This document shows, piece after piece, positions 47,179-59,150 of a stretch of 59,530 bases of DNA. Each line of letters starts with the position of its first letter. Positions within the stretch are counted from its first letter, which is position 1. The DNA comes from Jiella sonneratiae (GTDB lineage: Bacteria; Pseudomonadota; Alphaproteobacteria; Rhizobiales; Rhizobiaceae). A program made the translations under genes and the position numbers. The notes under the pieces were generated by a model. The model worked only from the letters and a program-made list of their open reading frames with translations, was not told where the DNA came from and searched no databases. Location: positions 1 through 59,530 of the forward strand of contig NZ_JAFMPY010000029.1 in NCBI RefSeq assembly GCF_017353515.1, written 5' to 3'.

Positions 47179-47313
47179 CGCTCTCGCGATGCTTGCGCGC
47201 CGGCGCCGGGCGGCTCCGGCGCCGCAGGATTGTGCGCTGCAAGCTTGACACCCGGGTTCGTAGCGCCCATTGCCCACGCCACCCTTATCCCGAGTGGACG
47301 ATTACGGAGCGAG

Positions 47314-48261
47314 ATGATGACGTTGGCGCTGGTTTTCCCAGGGCAAGGCAGCCAGGCCGTGGGAATGGGCCGGACGCTGGCCGAGACCTATGCGGAGAGC
47401 CGCGCGGTCTTCGAGGAGGTCGACGAGGCGTTGGGCGAGAAGCTGTCGGCGCTGATCTTCGAAGGCCCCGAAGAGAGCCTGACGCTGACCGAGAACGCCC
47501 AGCCGGCGCTGATGGCGGTGTCGCTCGCGGCAATGCGCGCGCTCGAGGCCGAAGGCTTCGCCGTCACCGCGGCGGATTACGTCGCCGGCCATTCGCTCGG
47601 CGAATATTCGGCCCTCTGCGCCGCAGGCGCGATCGGCGTTTCCGAGGCGGCGCGGCTCCTGAAGCTGCGCGGCCGGGCGATGCAGGCGGCGGTGCCCGCC
47701 GGCGAGGGCGGCATGGCGGCGATCCTCGGCCTCGACGCCGCGAGCGTCGCCGAACTCTGCGTCAGGGCCGCCGAGGGCGAGGTGCTGTCGCCGGCCAACG
47801 ACAATGGCGGCGGCCAGATCGTCATTTCCGGCGCCGCGGCGGCGGTGGCGCGCGCCGTCGCGCTGGCGCCCGAGGCCGGCGCCAAGCGGGCGATCCCGCT
47901 GCCCGTCTCCGCGCCCTTCCACTGCAGCCTGATGGCGCCCGCCGCCGAAAAGATGGCCGAAGCGCTGGCGACGGCGACGATCCGCGCGCCGAAGGTGCCG
48001 GTGGTCTCGAACGTCACCGCGACGCCGACCGCCGATCCGGCGGAGATCCGCGATCGGCTGGTCAGGCAGGTCACCGGCGAGGTGCGTTGGCGCGAGAGCA
48101 TGGAGTATCTTGCCGGGACCGGCGTCACCGACCTCGTCGAAATCGGCAGCGGCAAGGTCCTCAGCGGCCTCGCCCGGCGGATCGACAAGCGTCTGTCGGC
48201 CCAGGCGCTCGGCACGGCGGAGGCGGTGAAGGCCTTCGTCGAAGCGCATCGGATGGCGTGA
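47314..48261 (+). CDS. fabD: malonyl-CoA:ACP transacylase
   Basis: A 315-aa enzyme that loads malonyl groups onto acyl carrier protein. The N-terminal F-P-G-Q-G-S-Q motif, active Ser S94 in G-H-S-L-G-E, and a catalytic His in A-P-F-H-C-S are all present. The start is the first of two adjacent ATG codons, with ACGGAGCGAG ahead. It begins the fabD-fabG-acpP-fabF cluster. Confidence 0.95.
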   Translation: MMTLALVFPGQGSQAVGMGRTLAETYAESRAVFEEVDEALGEKLSALIFEGPEESLTLTENAQPALMAVSLAAMRALEAEGFAVTAADYVAGHSLGEYSALCAAGAIGVSEAARLLKLRGRAMQAAVPAGEGGMAAILGLDAASVAELCVRAAEGEVLSPANDNGGGQIVISGAAAAVARAVALAPEAGAKRAIPLPVSAPFHCSLMAPAAEKMAEALATATIRAPKVPVVSNVTATPTADPAEIRDRLVRQVTGEVRWRESMEYLAGTGVTDLVEIGSGKVLSGLARRIDKRLSAQALGTAEAVKAFVEAHRMA

Positions 48262-48326
48262 GTCCCCCATAAGATCGAGCGAAGCCGTCGAGCTCGCCTC
48301 CACGAACGCTTTCGAGGAAACACGAC

Positions 48327-49064
48327 ATGTTCGACCTGACCGGCCGCAGGGCCCTGATCACCGGTGCCACCGGCGGCATCGGCGAAGCCATCGCCCGGGC
48401 GCTGCACGAACGCGGCGCGACCGTCGGCCTGCACGGCACGCGCCGGGAGAAGCTCGAGGAACTCGCAGCCTCGCTCGGCGAGCGCTGCGTCGCGCTGCCG
48501 GCCGACCTTTCCGAGCGCGACGGCCAGACCCGGCTGGCGGAACAGGCGAGCGAGGCGCTCGACGGGATCGACATCCTCGTCAACAATGCCGGCATCACCA
48601 AGGACGGTCTGATGGTGCGCATGTCCGATGCCGACTGGGACAACGTGCTCGAGATCGATCTCACGGCGGCCTTCCGCCTGACCCGCGAGCTTGTCCATCC
48701 GATGATGCGGCGCCGCTTCGGCCGCATCATCAACATCACCTCGGTGGTCGGCGTGATCGGCAATCCCGGCCAGGCCAACTACTGCGCCGCCAAGGCCGGA
48801 ATGGTCGGCTTCTCGAAATCGCTGGCGCAGGAGATCGCCTCGCGCGGGGTCACCGTGAACTGCATCGCCCCCGGCTTCATTTCCAGCGCCATGACGGATA
48901 AGCTGAACGAGAAACAGCGGGATTCGATCTTGGGGATGATTCCCATGAAGCGCATGGGGGAGGCATCGAACATCGCCACCGCCGCGGTCTATCTCGCATC
49001 CAGCGAGGCGGGCTACGTCACCGGGCAGACCATCCACGTCAACGGCGGAATGGCGATGATCTGA
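48327..49064 (+). CDS. fabG: 3-oxoacyl-ACP reductase
   Basis: A 245-aa short-chain dehydrogenase. The cofactor motif T-G-A-T-G-G-I-G, the N-N-A-G motif and the catalytic Ser, Tyr, Lys (I-T-S-V-V-G, then Y-C-A-A-K) are intact. It reduces beta-ketoacyl-ACP with NADPH. GAGGAAAC lies before the ATG. 65 bp separate it from fabD. Confidence 0.95.
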   Translation: MFDLTGRRALITGATGGIGEAIARALHERGATVGLHGTRREKLEELAASLGERCVALPADLSERDGQTRLAEQASEALDGIDILVNNAGITKDGLMVRMSDADWDNVLEIDLTAAFRLTRELVHPMMRRRFGRIINITSVVGVIGNPGQANYCAAKAGMVGFSKSLAQEIASRGVTVNCIAPGFISSAMTDKLNEKQRDSILGMIPMKRMGEASNIATAAVYLASSEAGYVTGQTIHVNGGMAMI

Positions 49065-49252
49065 ACGCACGGGGCGCCCGTCGCGCGATGCCGCCGCCCT
49101 TGGCGGGACCTCGCGGAGGTGCTAACGAGCCGCCGCATCGAGACCGATGGGGCCGAATTGATGGCGCGGCCGGCAAAACCGGGCGCGCCGCTTGATAAAG
49201 CGCCGTGTCGCCGCTAACGAACGGCCAACGTCATCACAGCAGAGGAATGACA

Positions 49253-49489
49253 ATGAGTGATACCGCCGAGCGAGTGAAGAAGATCGTCGTCGAACACCTG
49301 GGCGTCGAGCAGGAAAAGGTCACCGAGAACGCCAGTTTCATCGACGATCTCGGGGCAGACAGCCTCGACACCGTCGAGCTCGTGATGGCGTTCGAGGAGG
49401 AATTCGGCGTCGAGATTCCCGACGATGCGGCCGAGACGATCCTCACCGTCGGCGACGCCGTGAAGTTCATCGAGAAGAACCAGGCCTGA
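49253..49489 (+). CDS. acpP: acyl carrier protein
   Basis: A 78-aa highly acidic four-helix carrier. S37 in the [10 protein letters not shown] motif takes the 4'-phosphopantetheine arm. AGAGGA six bases before the ATG selects this start over the ATG two codons upstream. It has 188 bp of its own upstream sequence and is followed by a strong hairpin, so it may be transcribed more than its neighbours. Confidence 0.97.
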   Translation: MSDTAERVKKIVVEHLGVEQEKVTENASFIDDLGADSLDTVELVMAFEEEFGVEIPDDAAETILTVGDAVKFIEKNQA

Positions 49490-49497
49490 TGGGCGGG

Positions 49498-49518
49498 CGG
49501 CCCCCGTTTCGGGGGCCG
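49498..49518 (+). terminator. strong stem-loop between acpP and fabF
   Basis: CGGCCCCCG (49498-49506) pairs perfectly with CGGGGGCCG (49510-49518) across a TTT loop, 9 bp after the acpP stop. There is no U run, so it is likely a partial attenuator or stability element that keeps acpP mRNA in excess. Confidence 0.5.
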
Positions 49519-49689
49519 ACGGCTTGCCGCGCAGCGGGTGCGGACTGAACGCCGCATGGCGGCGGCCCTCGCCCGGTCGGGGCGAGGCTGGCGGATGTAG
49601 GCAGGGCTCGTCGGCATCGCGTTTGCCGGAGCCGGGGCGGCCGACCAGTTTCCCGCAGATCGACCCGTCCATCTGACAAAAGAGCCGAT

Positions 49690-50955
49690 ATGAGACGAGT
49701 AGTCATCACTGGCGTCGGGATGGTCACACCGCTTGGCGCCGGCGCACCGGTCACCTGGCGGCGCCTCCTGGCCGGAGAGAGCGGCGCGGCGCGGATCGAG
49801 AACTTCGAGGTTTCCGATCTGCCGTGCCAGATCGCCTGCCAGATCCCGCGCGGCGACGGGCACGACGGCACCTTCGATCCAGACCAGTGGATGGAGCCGA
49901 AGGAGCAGCGCAAGGTCGACGATTTCATCGTCTACGCCGTCGCGGCCGCCGCCGAAGCGCTCGACGACGCCGACTGGCATCCCGAGACCTACGAGGACCG
50001 GATCACCACCGGCGTCCTGATCGGCTCCGGCATCGGCGGCCTGCAGGGCATCGAGAAGACCTCGCTGATCCTGGCGGAGAAGGGGCCTCGCCGGGTTTCG
50101 CCCTTCTTCATCCCGGGCAGCCTGATCAATCTCGCCTCCGGCCACGTCTCGATCCGCAACGGCCTCAAGGGCCCGAACCATTCGGTGGTGACCGCCTGCT
50201 CGACCGGCGCGCATGCGATCGGCGACGCCAGCCGCCTGATCGGGCTCGGCGATGCCGACGTCATGGTGGCGGGCGGCGCCGAGTCGCCGGTCTGCCGGCT
50301 GTCGCTCGCCGGCTTCTCCGCCTGCAAAGCGCTGTCGACCCACTTCAACCACGACGCCAGGCGGGGCTCGCGGCCCTATGACCGCGACCGCGACGGTTTC
50401 GTCATGGGCGAGGGCGCCGGCGTCGTCGTTCTCGAGGAACTCGAGCACGCCAAGGCCCGCGGGGCGCGCATCTATGCCGAGATCATCGGCTACGGCCTGT
50501 CCGGCGACGCCTATCACATCACCTCCCCCTCGCCGGACGGCGATGGCGCCTTCCGCTGCATGTCGGCAGCGCTGAAGCGGGCCGGCATCAGCGCCGGCGA
50601 GCTCGACTACGTCAACGCCCACGGCACCTCGACGCCGATGGGCGACGAGATCGAGCTGAAAGCCTTCGAGCGGCTTGCCGGCGAGAATGCCGACAAGATC
50701 ACCATGTCTTCCACCAAGTCGGCGATCGGCCATCTGCTCGGCGCCGCCGGTTCCGTCGAGGCGATCTTCTCGGCGCTGGCGATCCGCGACAACGTCGCAC
50801 CGCCGACGCTGAACCTCGACAATCCCTCCGTCGAGACGCCGATCGACCTCGTGCCGCACAAGAAGAAGGAAAAGCGGATCGACACGGTGCTGTCGAACTC
50901 CTTCGGCTTCGGCGGCACCAACGCCTCGCTGGTGATGCGCCGCTACGCCCAGTAA
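49690..50955 (+). CDS. fabF: 3-oxoacyl-ACP synthase II
   Basis: A 421-aa condensing enzyme that elongates acyl-ACP with malonyl-ACP. The Cys-His-His triad is C170 (T-A-C-S-T-G-A), H311 (N-A-H-G-T-S-T) and H348 (S-A-I-G-H-L-L-G). Length is normal. It ends at a Rho-independent terminator. The usual Rhizobiales neighbour mltG is absent; a GST gene follows instead. Confidence 0.95.
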   Translation: MRRVVITGVGMVTPLGAGAPVTWRRLLAGESGAARIENFEVSDLPCQIACQIPRGDGHDGTFDPDQWMEPKEQRKVDDFIVYAVAAAAEALDDADWHPETYEDRITTGVLIGSGIGGLQGIEKTSLILAEKGPRRVSPFFIPGSLINLASGHVSIRNGLKGPNHSVVTACSTGAHAIGDASRLIGLGDADVMVAGGAESPVCRLSLAGFSACKALSTHFNHDARRGSRPYDRDRDGFVMGEGAGVVVLEELEHAKARGARIYAEIIGYGLSGDAYHITSPSPDGDGAFRCMSAALKRAGISAGELDYVNAHGTSTPMGDEIELKAFERLAGENADKITMSSTKSAIGHLLGAAGSVEAIFSALAIRDNVAPPTLNLDNPSVETPIDLVPHKKKEKRIDTVLSNSFGFGGTNASLVMRRYAQ

Positions 50956-50980
50956 GGCGGGACGCGACGATTTTTGCGAG

Positions 50981-51018
50981 GGGCGGATGGTCGAGCGGAC
51001 CGTCCGCCCTTTCTTGTT
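50981..51018 (+). terminator. Rho-independent terminator of fabF
   Basis: A 12-bp stem with one wobble (50981-50992 with 50998-51009) and a 5-nt loop is followed by TTTCTTGTT. It closes the fab transcript 25 bp after the fabF stop. Confidence 0.75.
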
Positions 51019-51130
51019 CCTGGGATTGCGACGCGCGAGCCGCCGCCCTGTGGCGGGCGGCACATCCGCCGGCCGGCAGCGCAGGGGGCGACACGCAGCG
51101 TCGCGCGAGCAAAGGGCGAGGACGGCAGCG

Positions 51131-51781
51131 ATGAAACTCTACTATGCCCCGGGCGCGTGTTCGCTTGCCTCGCACATCGCGCTGGAGGAGGCGGGGGCCG
51201 ACTTCGAGGCCGTGCGGATCGATACCGCCGGCGGTCAGCAGCGTTCGCCGCAATATCTGAAGATCAATCCGAAGGGCCGGGTCCCGTCGCTCGCCGACGG
51301 CGACTTCGTCGTCACCGAGAATCCGGCGATCCTGCGCTACGTCGCGGTGACCCATCCGGATGCCAGGCTCTGGCCCGCCGATCCGCACGGCGAGGCGCGC
51401 TGCGCCGAGTGGCTGGCCTTTCTTTCGTCGGGTGTTCATCCGAGCTACGCCCACATCCGCCGGGCCGAGCGCTACGCGGCGACGGAAGAGGGGCGCCAGG
51501 ACGTCGTGGAGACCGGCAAGCGGGCGACGCGCGAGATCTACCGGATGGTCGAGGACAAGCTTGCTGCCGCGGGCGACGACTGGGCGGCGGGCGAAAGTTA
51601 TTCGGTGGCCGATCCCTATCTCCTGGTGTTCTGGAACTGGGGCAACGGATCCTTCCTCGGCTATGACATGGCCGGCGATTTTCCGGCATGGACCGCCCAT
51701 GCCCGGCGGATGGTGGGGCGCCCGGCGGTGCGGGCGGCCTTCGAGCGCGAGGGCCTGAAGCTTCCCGAGCTCGCCGCCTGA
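51131..51781 (+). CDS. glutathione S-transferase (Beta-like)
   Basis: A 216-aa cytosolic enzyme. An N-terminal thioredoxin-like domain begins MKLYYAPGACSLASHIALEE, where C10 is the catalytic Cys typical of Beta-class enzymes, and the glutathione-binding loop reads T-E-N-P-A-I. An all-helical C-terminal domain follows. No clear ribosome site is seen, but the Met starts the conserved domain exactly. Confidence 0.88.
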   Translation: MKLYYAPGACSLASHIALEEAGADFEAVRIDTAGGQQRSPQYLKINPKGRVPSLADGDFVVTENPAILRYVAVTHPDARLWPADPHGEARCAEWLAFLSSGVHPSYAHIRRAERYAATEEGRQDVVETGKRATREIYRMVEDKLAAAGDDWAAGESYSVADPYLLVFWNWGNGSFLGYDMAGDFPAWTAHARRMVGRPAVRAAFEREGLKLPELAA

Positions 51782-51983
51782 GACGACGCGGGACGCCTGG
51801 TGCCCGTTGCGGCAGGGCTCTCCGCAGGGCGTATCATTTTTGCAACAATCGTCCTCTCCGCCTCTTCCGCCGCCGGCTTTTGCCTCCCATATCTGTTTCG
51901 GGCGGCTCGCCGCGTGCGGGAGCCGGACTCCAGGGTAGGTGCTGCGTGCCTGAACGAGGGCGCAGCGCAGCAAGGAGAGAGCC

Positions 51984-54608
<2,625 letters not shown>

Positions 54609-54638
54609 GCCGCCGCTTCACGAGGTGAATGCAACAAG

Positions 54639-54671
54639 GCGCGGGTCCGGAAGGGCCCGCGCTGTTTTTTT
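54639..54671 (+). terminator. Rho-independent terminator of clpB
   Basis: A 10-bp stem with one wobble (54639-54648 with 54653-54662) closed by a GGAA tetraloop is followed by TGTTTTTTT. It is a textbook terminator 30 bp after the clpB stop. Confidence 0.9.
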
Positions 54672-54879
54672 GCAGGCGCACCGCGTCGAGCGAGGCGCCG
54701 CCGCTCGCCCGCTTCCCGCCGTCCTTCTCGGGACGGTGCCCTGGACCGTCGAAGCGTCGAGGCCGCCGCCATGTCGGACACGCAACGTCGCCCGCATTCT
54801 CGCCCCCCGGTGCTGCCTGCTGCGGGATCTCGCTTTCTTTGGCCACCGCCAGATCGCTTCTCTCCTCGCAACGAAACGT

Positions 54880-54921
54880 GTTACCCCAGCCGGGAGTGCT
54901 TTCGGTCGCATGTGGGGTAAC
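54880..54921 (+). promoter_or_regulatory. 9-bp inverted repeat over the ribosome site of the nucleotidyltransferase-fold gene
   Basis: GTTACCCCA (54880-54888) is an exact complement of TGGGGTAAC (54913-54921), separated by 24 bp. The right arm contains the GGGG that would serve as ribosome site for the ATG at 54925. It could be an operator for self-repression or an RNA hairpin that hides the start. Confidence 0.6.
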
Positions 54922-54924
54922 GCC

Positions 54925-55953
54925 ATGAACTTCAGACCGTTACGGCTGGATCAGTCTCGCCAGGTCGCCGATCTCGGCCAGGTTTACGCGACCATGATCG
55001 ATGGTCGCGACCGGTTGGCGCATCATCGCGGAACAATGCGTTGGAAGACCATCAAGGGACGAGATTACCTCTATCGCCGAAGCGGGGTGAAGGACGTTTC
55101 CCTGGGGCCCCGCTCCGCGGATACGGAGAAGACCAAGGCGGCCTTCGACGAGGCAAAGGCCGATGCTCGGGCGATCCACGATGCCGCGCGACGCCGGATC
55201 GAGGAAATGGCCCCCGTCAATCGGGCGATGGGCCTCGGCCGTCTTCCGGTCATTGCGGCTCGCATTCTGCGCAAACTCGACGACGCGGGGCTTTTGGGGT
55301 CGTCGGTCTGCATCGTCGGCACCAACGCGCTCCACTGCTACGAAGCGATGGCGGGAGGGCATTTCGCGACCGAGCTCGCTTCGACCGAGGACATCGATCT
55401 TCTGTTCGACTCGCGAGCGCATATGCAGATCGCTTCCGATACCTTCCCCGCCGCCGGCCTGGTCGGCATGCTGCAGTCGGTCGACCGCTCGTTCCGCAAG
55501 CTCGCGAACGGGTTTCGCATGGCCAACAGGGACAACTATCTGGTGGACCTGATAGCGCCGGTGCCGAAGGATGCCGCGCGCTCACCGCCCCAGCGCGTCG
55601 GCGATGTCGAGGGAGATCTCGTCGCGGTGGAGATTCGCGGCCTGGAATGGCTGGTGAACGGACCCAAAGTCTCCGCGGTGGTCGTGGACATGCGAGGCCT
55701 GCCGGCGCCGATGGTCTGCGTCGACCCCCGCTACTTTGCCCTTCACAAGCTCTGGGTTTCGGAAACTGACGATCGCGAAGCCGCCAGGCGGCGGCGTGAT
55801 CGTGCACAGGCAGTGGCCGTCGGAAATCTCGTCACGACCCACTTGCCGTCACTGCGTTTCGACGACCGATCGCTCGAAGCCTTGCCGAAAGCGCTTCGCG
55901 ACCGGGCCGGCGAACTGGCAGGCGAAGCATCGGCGGAAGGCGCGGACTGGTGA
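54925..55953 (+). CDS. GSU2403 family nucleotidyltransferase-fold protein
   Basis: A 342-aa protein. The N-terminal region (Y-A-T-M-I-D, then M-R-W-K-T-I-K-G-R-D-Y-L-Y-R) and the central nucleotidyltransferase signature (I-V-G-T-N-A-L ... T-E-D-I-D-L-L-F-D) match the GSU2403 family. The D-I-D pair can bind metal. Function is unknown; the fold is shared with AbiEii-type toxins and with tRNA and antibiotic nucleotidyltransferases. It seems less GC-rich than its neighbours and stands between a terminator and a convergent gene, so lateral gain is possible. A Met five codons upstream is an alternative start. Confidence 0.8.
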   Translation: MNFRPLRLDQSRQVADLGQVYATMIDGRDRLAHHRGTMRWKTIKGRDYLYRRSGVKDVSLGPRSADTEKTKAAFDEAKADARAIHDAARRRIEEMAPVNRAMGLGRLPVIAARILRKLDDAGLLGSSVCIVGTNALHCYEAMAGGHFATELASTEDIDLLFDSRAHMQIASDTFPAAGLVGMLQSVDRSFRKLANGFRMANRDNYLVDLIAPVPKDAARSPPQRVGDVEGDLVAVEIRGLEWLVNGPKVSAVVVDMRGLPAPMVCVDPRYFALHKLWVSETDDREAARRRRDRAQAVAVGNLVTTHLPSLRFDDRSLEALPKALRDRAGELAGEASAEGADW

Positions 55954-55975
55954 ACGCCCCGGCGGCCTGACGCCC

Positions 55976-57388
55976 TCAGGGCGTGCCCATGAGCCCGTAT
56001 TTCGCGCGCCTCACATAGCGCCAGTTCATCATCACCGCCGCCGTCGCGAGGCCCGAGGCGAGGCCCCACCAGATGCCCGGGCCGCCGAGGCCGACCGGAA
56101 AGGCGAGGACGTAGGCGACCGGCATGCCGACCGCCCAGTAGCTGACCAGCGCGATGAGCATCGGCACGCGGGTGTCCTTCATGCCGCGCAGAACGCCCGC
56201 CCCCACCGCCTGCAGCGCGTCGGCGATCTGGAACACCGCCGCGACGAGGAGCAGCGGCACCGCCGTCGCGAGGACGTCCGCGGCGTTCGGCTTCGTCGGA
56301 TCGAGATAGAGCCCGATCAGCCGTTCCGGGAACGACCAGAACAGTGCGGCGGCGCAGAGCGCGACGCCGCCGCCGATGAGGACGGCGATGGTGCCGGCGC
56401 GCCCCAGGGCGAGGCTGTCGCGCCGGCCGTGGGCGAGGCCGACGCGCACCGTCGCGGCGCTGGCGAGACCGAGCGGCACCATGAAGGAGACCGAGGCGAT
56501 CTGCAGCGCGATGCCGTGGGCGGCGAGCGGGATCGTCCCCAGCCAGCCCATCATGATCGACGAGGTGGCGAAGAGCGAGACTTCCGCGATGATCGTCGCC
56601 GAGATCGGCAGGCCGAGGCGGAGGACCTCGACGAAGGCCGGCCAGTCCGGCCGCCAGAACCGCGCATAGAGCTCGTAGCGGGCGAGCCCTTTGGCGACCA
56701 GCGTGTAGCCGACGAGGAGCGAGGCCATCAGGAGGTTGGCGAGGAGCGTTGCCAGCGCCGCGCCGACGACGCCGAGCGGCGGCGCGCCGAGATGGCCGAA
56801 GATGAACACCCAGTTGAAGAGCGCGTTGGCGACCGCCCCGGCGACGATGACCGACAGCATCAGATAGGCGCGGCCGACGACGGTCAGATAGGCCCTGAGG
56901 CTGAGGATCGCCAGCGCCGGGAAGATCGACCACTCGCCGACCGCCATGTAGGCGCCGGCGAGCCGCGCGGTCTGCGGCGCCTGGTCGAGGAAGAGAAGGA
57001 TCTCGCCGAGAAAGGCGAGGGGGATCGTCGTCACGGCGCCGTAGGCCATCAGGATCCACAGGCTCATGCGAATCGAGCGCCGGACGCCGCGGCCGTCCCC
57101 CTGGCCCTCGGCGGCGGCGGCGAGCGGGATCGCGGCATGGGCGAAGCCCGATCCGAACATGAAGACGAGGAAGAAGATCTGGGTGGCGAGGACGGTCGCG
57201 GCGAGTTCGCCCGCGCCGAGCCAGCCGACCATCACCGTGTCGGTGACGTTCATGGTGATCTGGGCGAGCTGCACCCCGACCAGCGGCAGCGCCAGCGACA
57301 CCGTCGCGCCGACATGGCCGAGCCAGGACTGCGGCACCGGCGCCGCCTTTCGCGCCGCCTCCGCAAAGATTCGGTCTTCCTTCAGCAT
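55976..57388 (-). CDS. MATE family multidrug/Na+ efflux transporter
   Basis: A 470-aa membrane protein with about twelve hydrophobic segments in two homologous halves. The start of each half shows the MATE pattern (A-L-P-L-V-G-V-Q-L, T-D-T-V-M-V-G-W-L-G in the first; L-R-L-G-L-P-I-S-A-T, M-M-G-W-L-G in the second). It should export organic cations in exchange for Na+ or H+. The start at 57388 follows an AGGATCGAGGG. It converges on the nucleotidyltransferase-fold gene with a 22-bp gap. Confidence 0.9.
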   Translation of the reverse strand: MLKEDRIFAEAARKAAPVPQSWLGHVGATVSLALPLVGVQLAQITMNVTDTVMVGWLGAGELAATVLATQIFFLVFMFGSGFAHAAIPLAAAAEGQGDGRGVRRSIRMSLWILMAYGAVTTIPLAFLGEILLFLDQAPQTARLAGAYMAVGEWSIFPALAILSLRAYLTVVGRAYLMLSVIVAGAVANALFNWVFIFGHLGAPPLGVVGAALATLLANLLMASLLVGYTLVAKGLARYELYARFWRPDWPAFVEVLRLGLPISATIIAEVSLFATSSIMMGWLGTIPLAAHGIALQIASVSFMVPLGLASAATVRVGLAHGRRDSLALGRAGTIAVLIGGGVALCAAALFWSFPERLIGLYLDPTKPNAADVLATAVPLLLVAAVFQIADALQAVGAGVLRGMKDTRVPMLIALVSYWAVGMPVAYVLAFPVGLGGPGIWWGLASGLATAAVMMNWRYVRRAKYGLMGTP

Positions 57389-57600
57389 CGGCCCTCGATC
57401 CTTTCGCAGCGGCTGTAGCGCCGCCGGAGGCGAAAGACCACTCGTTGCATGGGCGGCGCGTCGGCAGAGGCGGCCCGCGCGGCGCGCGGGCGCCCCCTCC
57501 GCCATTCTCCCGCCATTCTGCCCATTGTCGCGGGCCTTGCCGACGCGTTATGCCGCAGGGGCGCACCCGATCTCCTTTTCCCAGCCTAGGACCGCCGCCC

Positions 57601-59115
57601 ATGGCCCGCCCGAACTCCCTCGTCATCATGGTCGACCAGGCCAACGGAACGCTGTTTCCCGACGGGCCGGCGGACTTTCTCCACATGCCGCATCTGAAGG
57701 GGCTGGCGGACCGCTCTGTGCGGTTCGCGAACAGCTATACGGCAAGCCCGCTCTGCGCGCCGGCGCGGGCATCCTTCATGTCGGGCCAGCTGCCGTCGCG
57801 CACGGGGGTCTACGACAACGCCGCCGAATTCGCCTCGGCGATCCCGACCTATGCCCATCACCTGAGGCGCGCCGGCTACCACACCTGCCTTTCGGGCAAG
57901 ATGCACTTCGTCGGGCCGGATCAGCTGCACGGCTTCGAGGAACGGCTGACGACCGACGTCTATCCGGCCGATTTCGGCTGGACGCCGGACTACCGCAAGC
58001 CCGGCGAGCGGATCGACTGGTGGTATCACAATCTCGGCTCGGTGACGGGGGCGGGGGTCGCCGAGATCACCAACCAGATGGAATATGACGACGAGGTCGC
58101 CTTCTTCGCCGAGCAGAAGCTCTACGATCTCTCGCGCGGCCATGACGGCCGGCCCTGGTGCCTGACCGTCTCCTTCACCCATCCGCACGACCCCTATGTG
58201 GCGCGGAAAAAATTCTGGGACCTTTACGGGGGCTGCGCCCATCTGGAGCCATCGGTCGGCCCGATCGCCTTCGACGAGCAGGACGCCCATTCCAGGCGTC
58301 TCTACGCCGCCAACGACGCGGCGAAGTCCGCAATCACCGCCGAAGACGTCCGGCGGTCGCGGCGCGGCTACTTCGCCAACCTCTCCTATCTCGACGAGAA
58401 GATCGGCTCGATCCTCGACGTGCTTTCCAGGACGCGCATGGCCGAGGACACCATCGTCGCCTTCGTCTCCGACCATGGCGACATGCTCGGCGAGCGGGGC
58501 ATGTGGTTCAAGATGTGCTTTTTCGAGGGCTCGGCCCGGGTGCCGATGATGATCGCCGCGCCCGGGCTGCAGCCGCGCCGCGTCGAGGCTCCGGTCTCGA
58601 CCATCGACATGACGCCGACGCTCTGCGATCTCGCCGGCATCGACATGAGCGAGATCATGCCCTGGACCGACGGCCATTCGCTGCTGCCGGTGATCGAGGG
58701 CCGGGCGCGGCCGGAGCCGGTCCACATGGAATATGCCGCCGAGGGCTCCTATGCGCCGATGGTCTCGATCCGCGAGGGACGGTTCAAGTTCAATCACTGC
58801 GAACTCGACCCGCCGCAGCTCTTCGACCTTGCCGCCGATCCGCACGAACGCGCCAATCTGGCCGGGGATCCCGCCCAAGCCGCCACGCTGGCGGGGTTCG
58901 AGGCGAAGATGCGGGAAAAATGGGACATGGCCCGCTTCGACGCGGCGGTGCGCGAGAGCCAGGCGCGGCGCTGGGTGGTCTATGAGGCGCTCAGGAACGG
59001 CGCCTACTATCCCTGGGACCACCAGCCGCTGAAGGTCGCCTCCGAGCGCTACATGCGCAACCACATGGACCTCAACGTCGTCGAGGAGAACGCCCGCTTT
59101 CCGCGGGGCGAGTGA
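57601..59115 (+). CDS. betC: choline-sulfatase
   Basis: A 504-aa sulfatase that releases choline from choline-O-sulfate, feeding glycine betaine synthesis. The formylglycine signature is C52-A-P-A-R56 in S-P-L-C-A-P-A-R-A-S. The choline-sulfatase hallmarks are D-Q-A-N-G-T-L-F near the N-terminus and a C-terminal domain with N-G-A-Y-Y-P-W-D-H-Q-P. A Cys-type sulfatase would require a formylglycine-generating enzyme, which is not encoded in the window. It is separate from betB. Confidence 0.92.
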   Translation: MARPNSLVIMVDQANGTLFPDGPADFLHMPHLKGLADRSVRFANSYTASPLCAPARASFMSGQLPSRTGVYDNAAEFASAIPTYAHHLRRAGYHTCLSGKMHFVGPDQLHGFEERLTTDVYPADFGWTPDYRKPGERIDWWYHNLGSVTGAGVAEITNQMEYDDEVAFFAEQKLYDLSRGHDGRPWCLTVSFTHPHDPYVARKKFWDLYGGCAHLEPSVGPIAFDEQDAHSRRLYAANDAAKSAITAEDVRRSRRGYFANLSYLDEKIGSILDVLSRTRMAEDTIVAFVSDHGDMLGERGMWFKMCFFEGSARVPMMIAAPGLQPRRVEAPVSTIDMTPTLCDLAGIDMSEIMPWTDGHSLLPVIEGRARPEPVHMEYAAEGSYAPMVSIREGRFKFNHCELDPPQLFDLAADPHERANLAGDPAQAATLAGFEAKMREKWDMARFDAAVRESQARRWVVYEALRNGAYYPWDHQPLKVASERYMRNHMDLNVVEENARFPRGE

Positions 59116-59150
59116 CGAGGGCGCGTGACGGGGGCGCGTGACGGGGGCGG
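59112..59150 (+). repeat. 13-bp tandem repeat at the end of betC
   Basis: Three copies of GTGACGRGGGCGC start at 59112, 59125 and 59138. The first includes the betC stop codon, so copy-number change would not alter the protein. Confidence 0.75.

Noticed and set aside
45331-47277. 648-codon minus-strand frame opposite the two sugar permeases
   Set aside because: A low-complexity Glu/Arg/Asp-rich translation without motifs, and the plus strand encodes two clear permeases.
51782-51983. RpoH (heat-shock) promoter before clpB, suggested by CCCATAT near 51887
   Set aside because: No acceptable CTTGAA-like -35 at the right distance was found.
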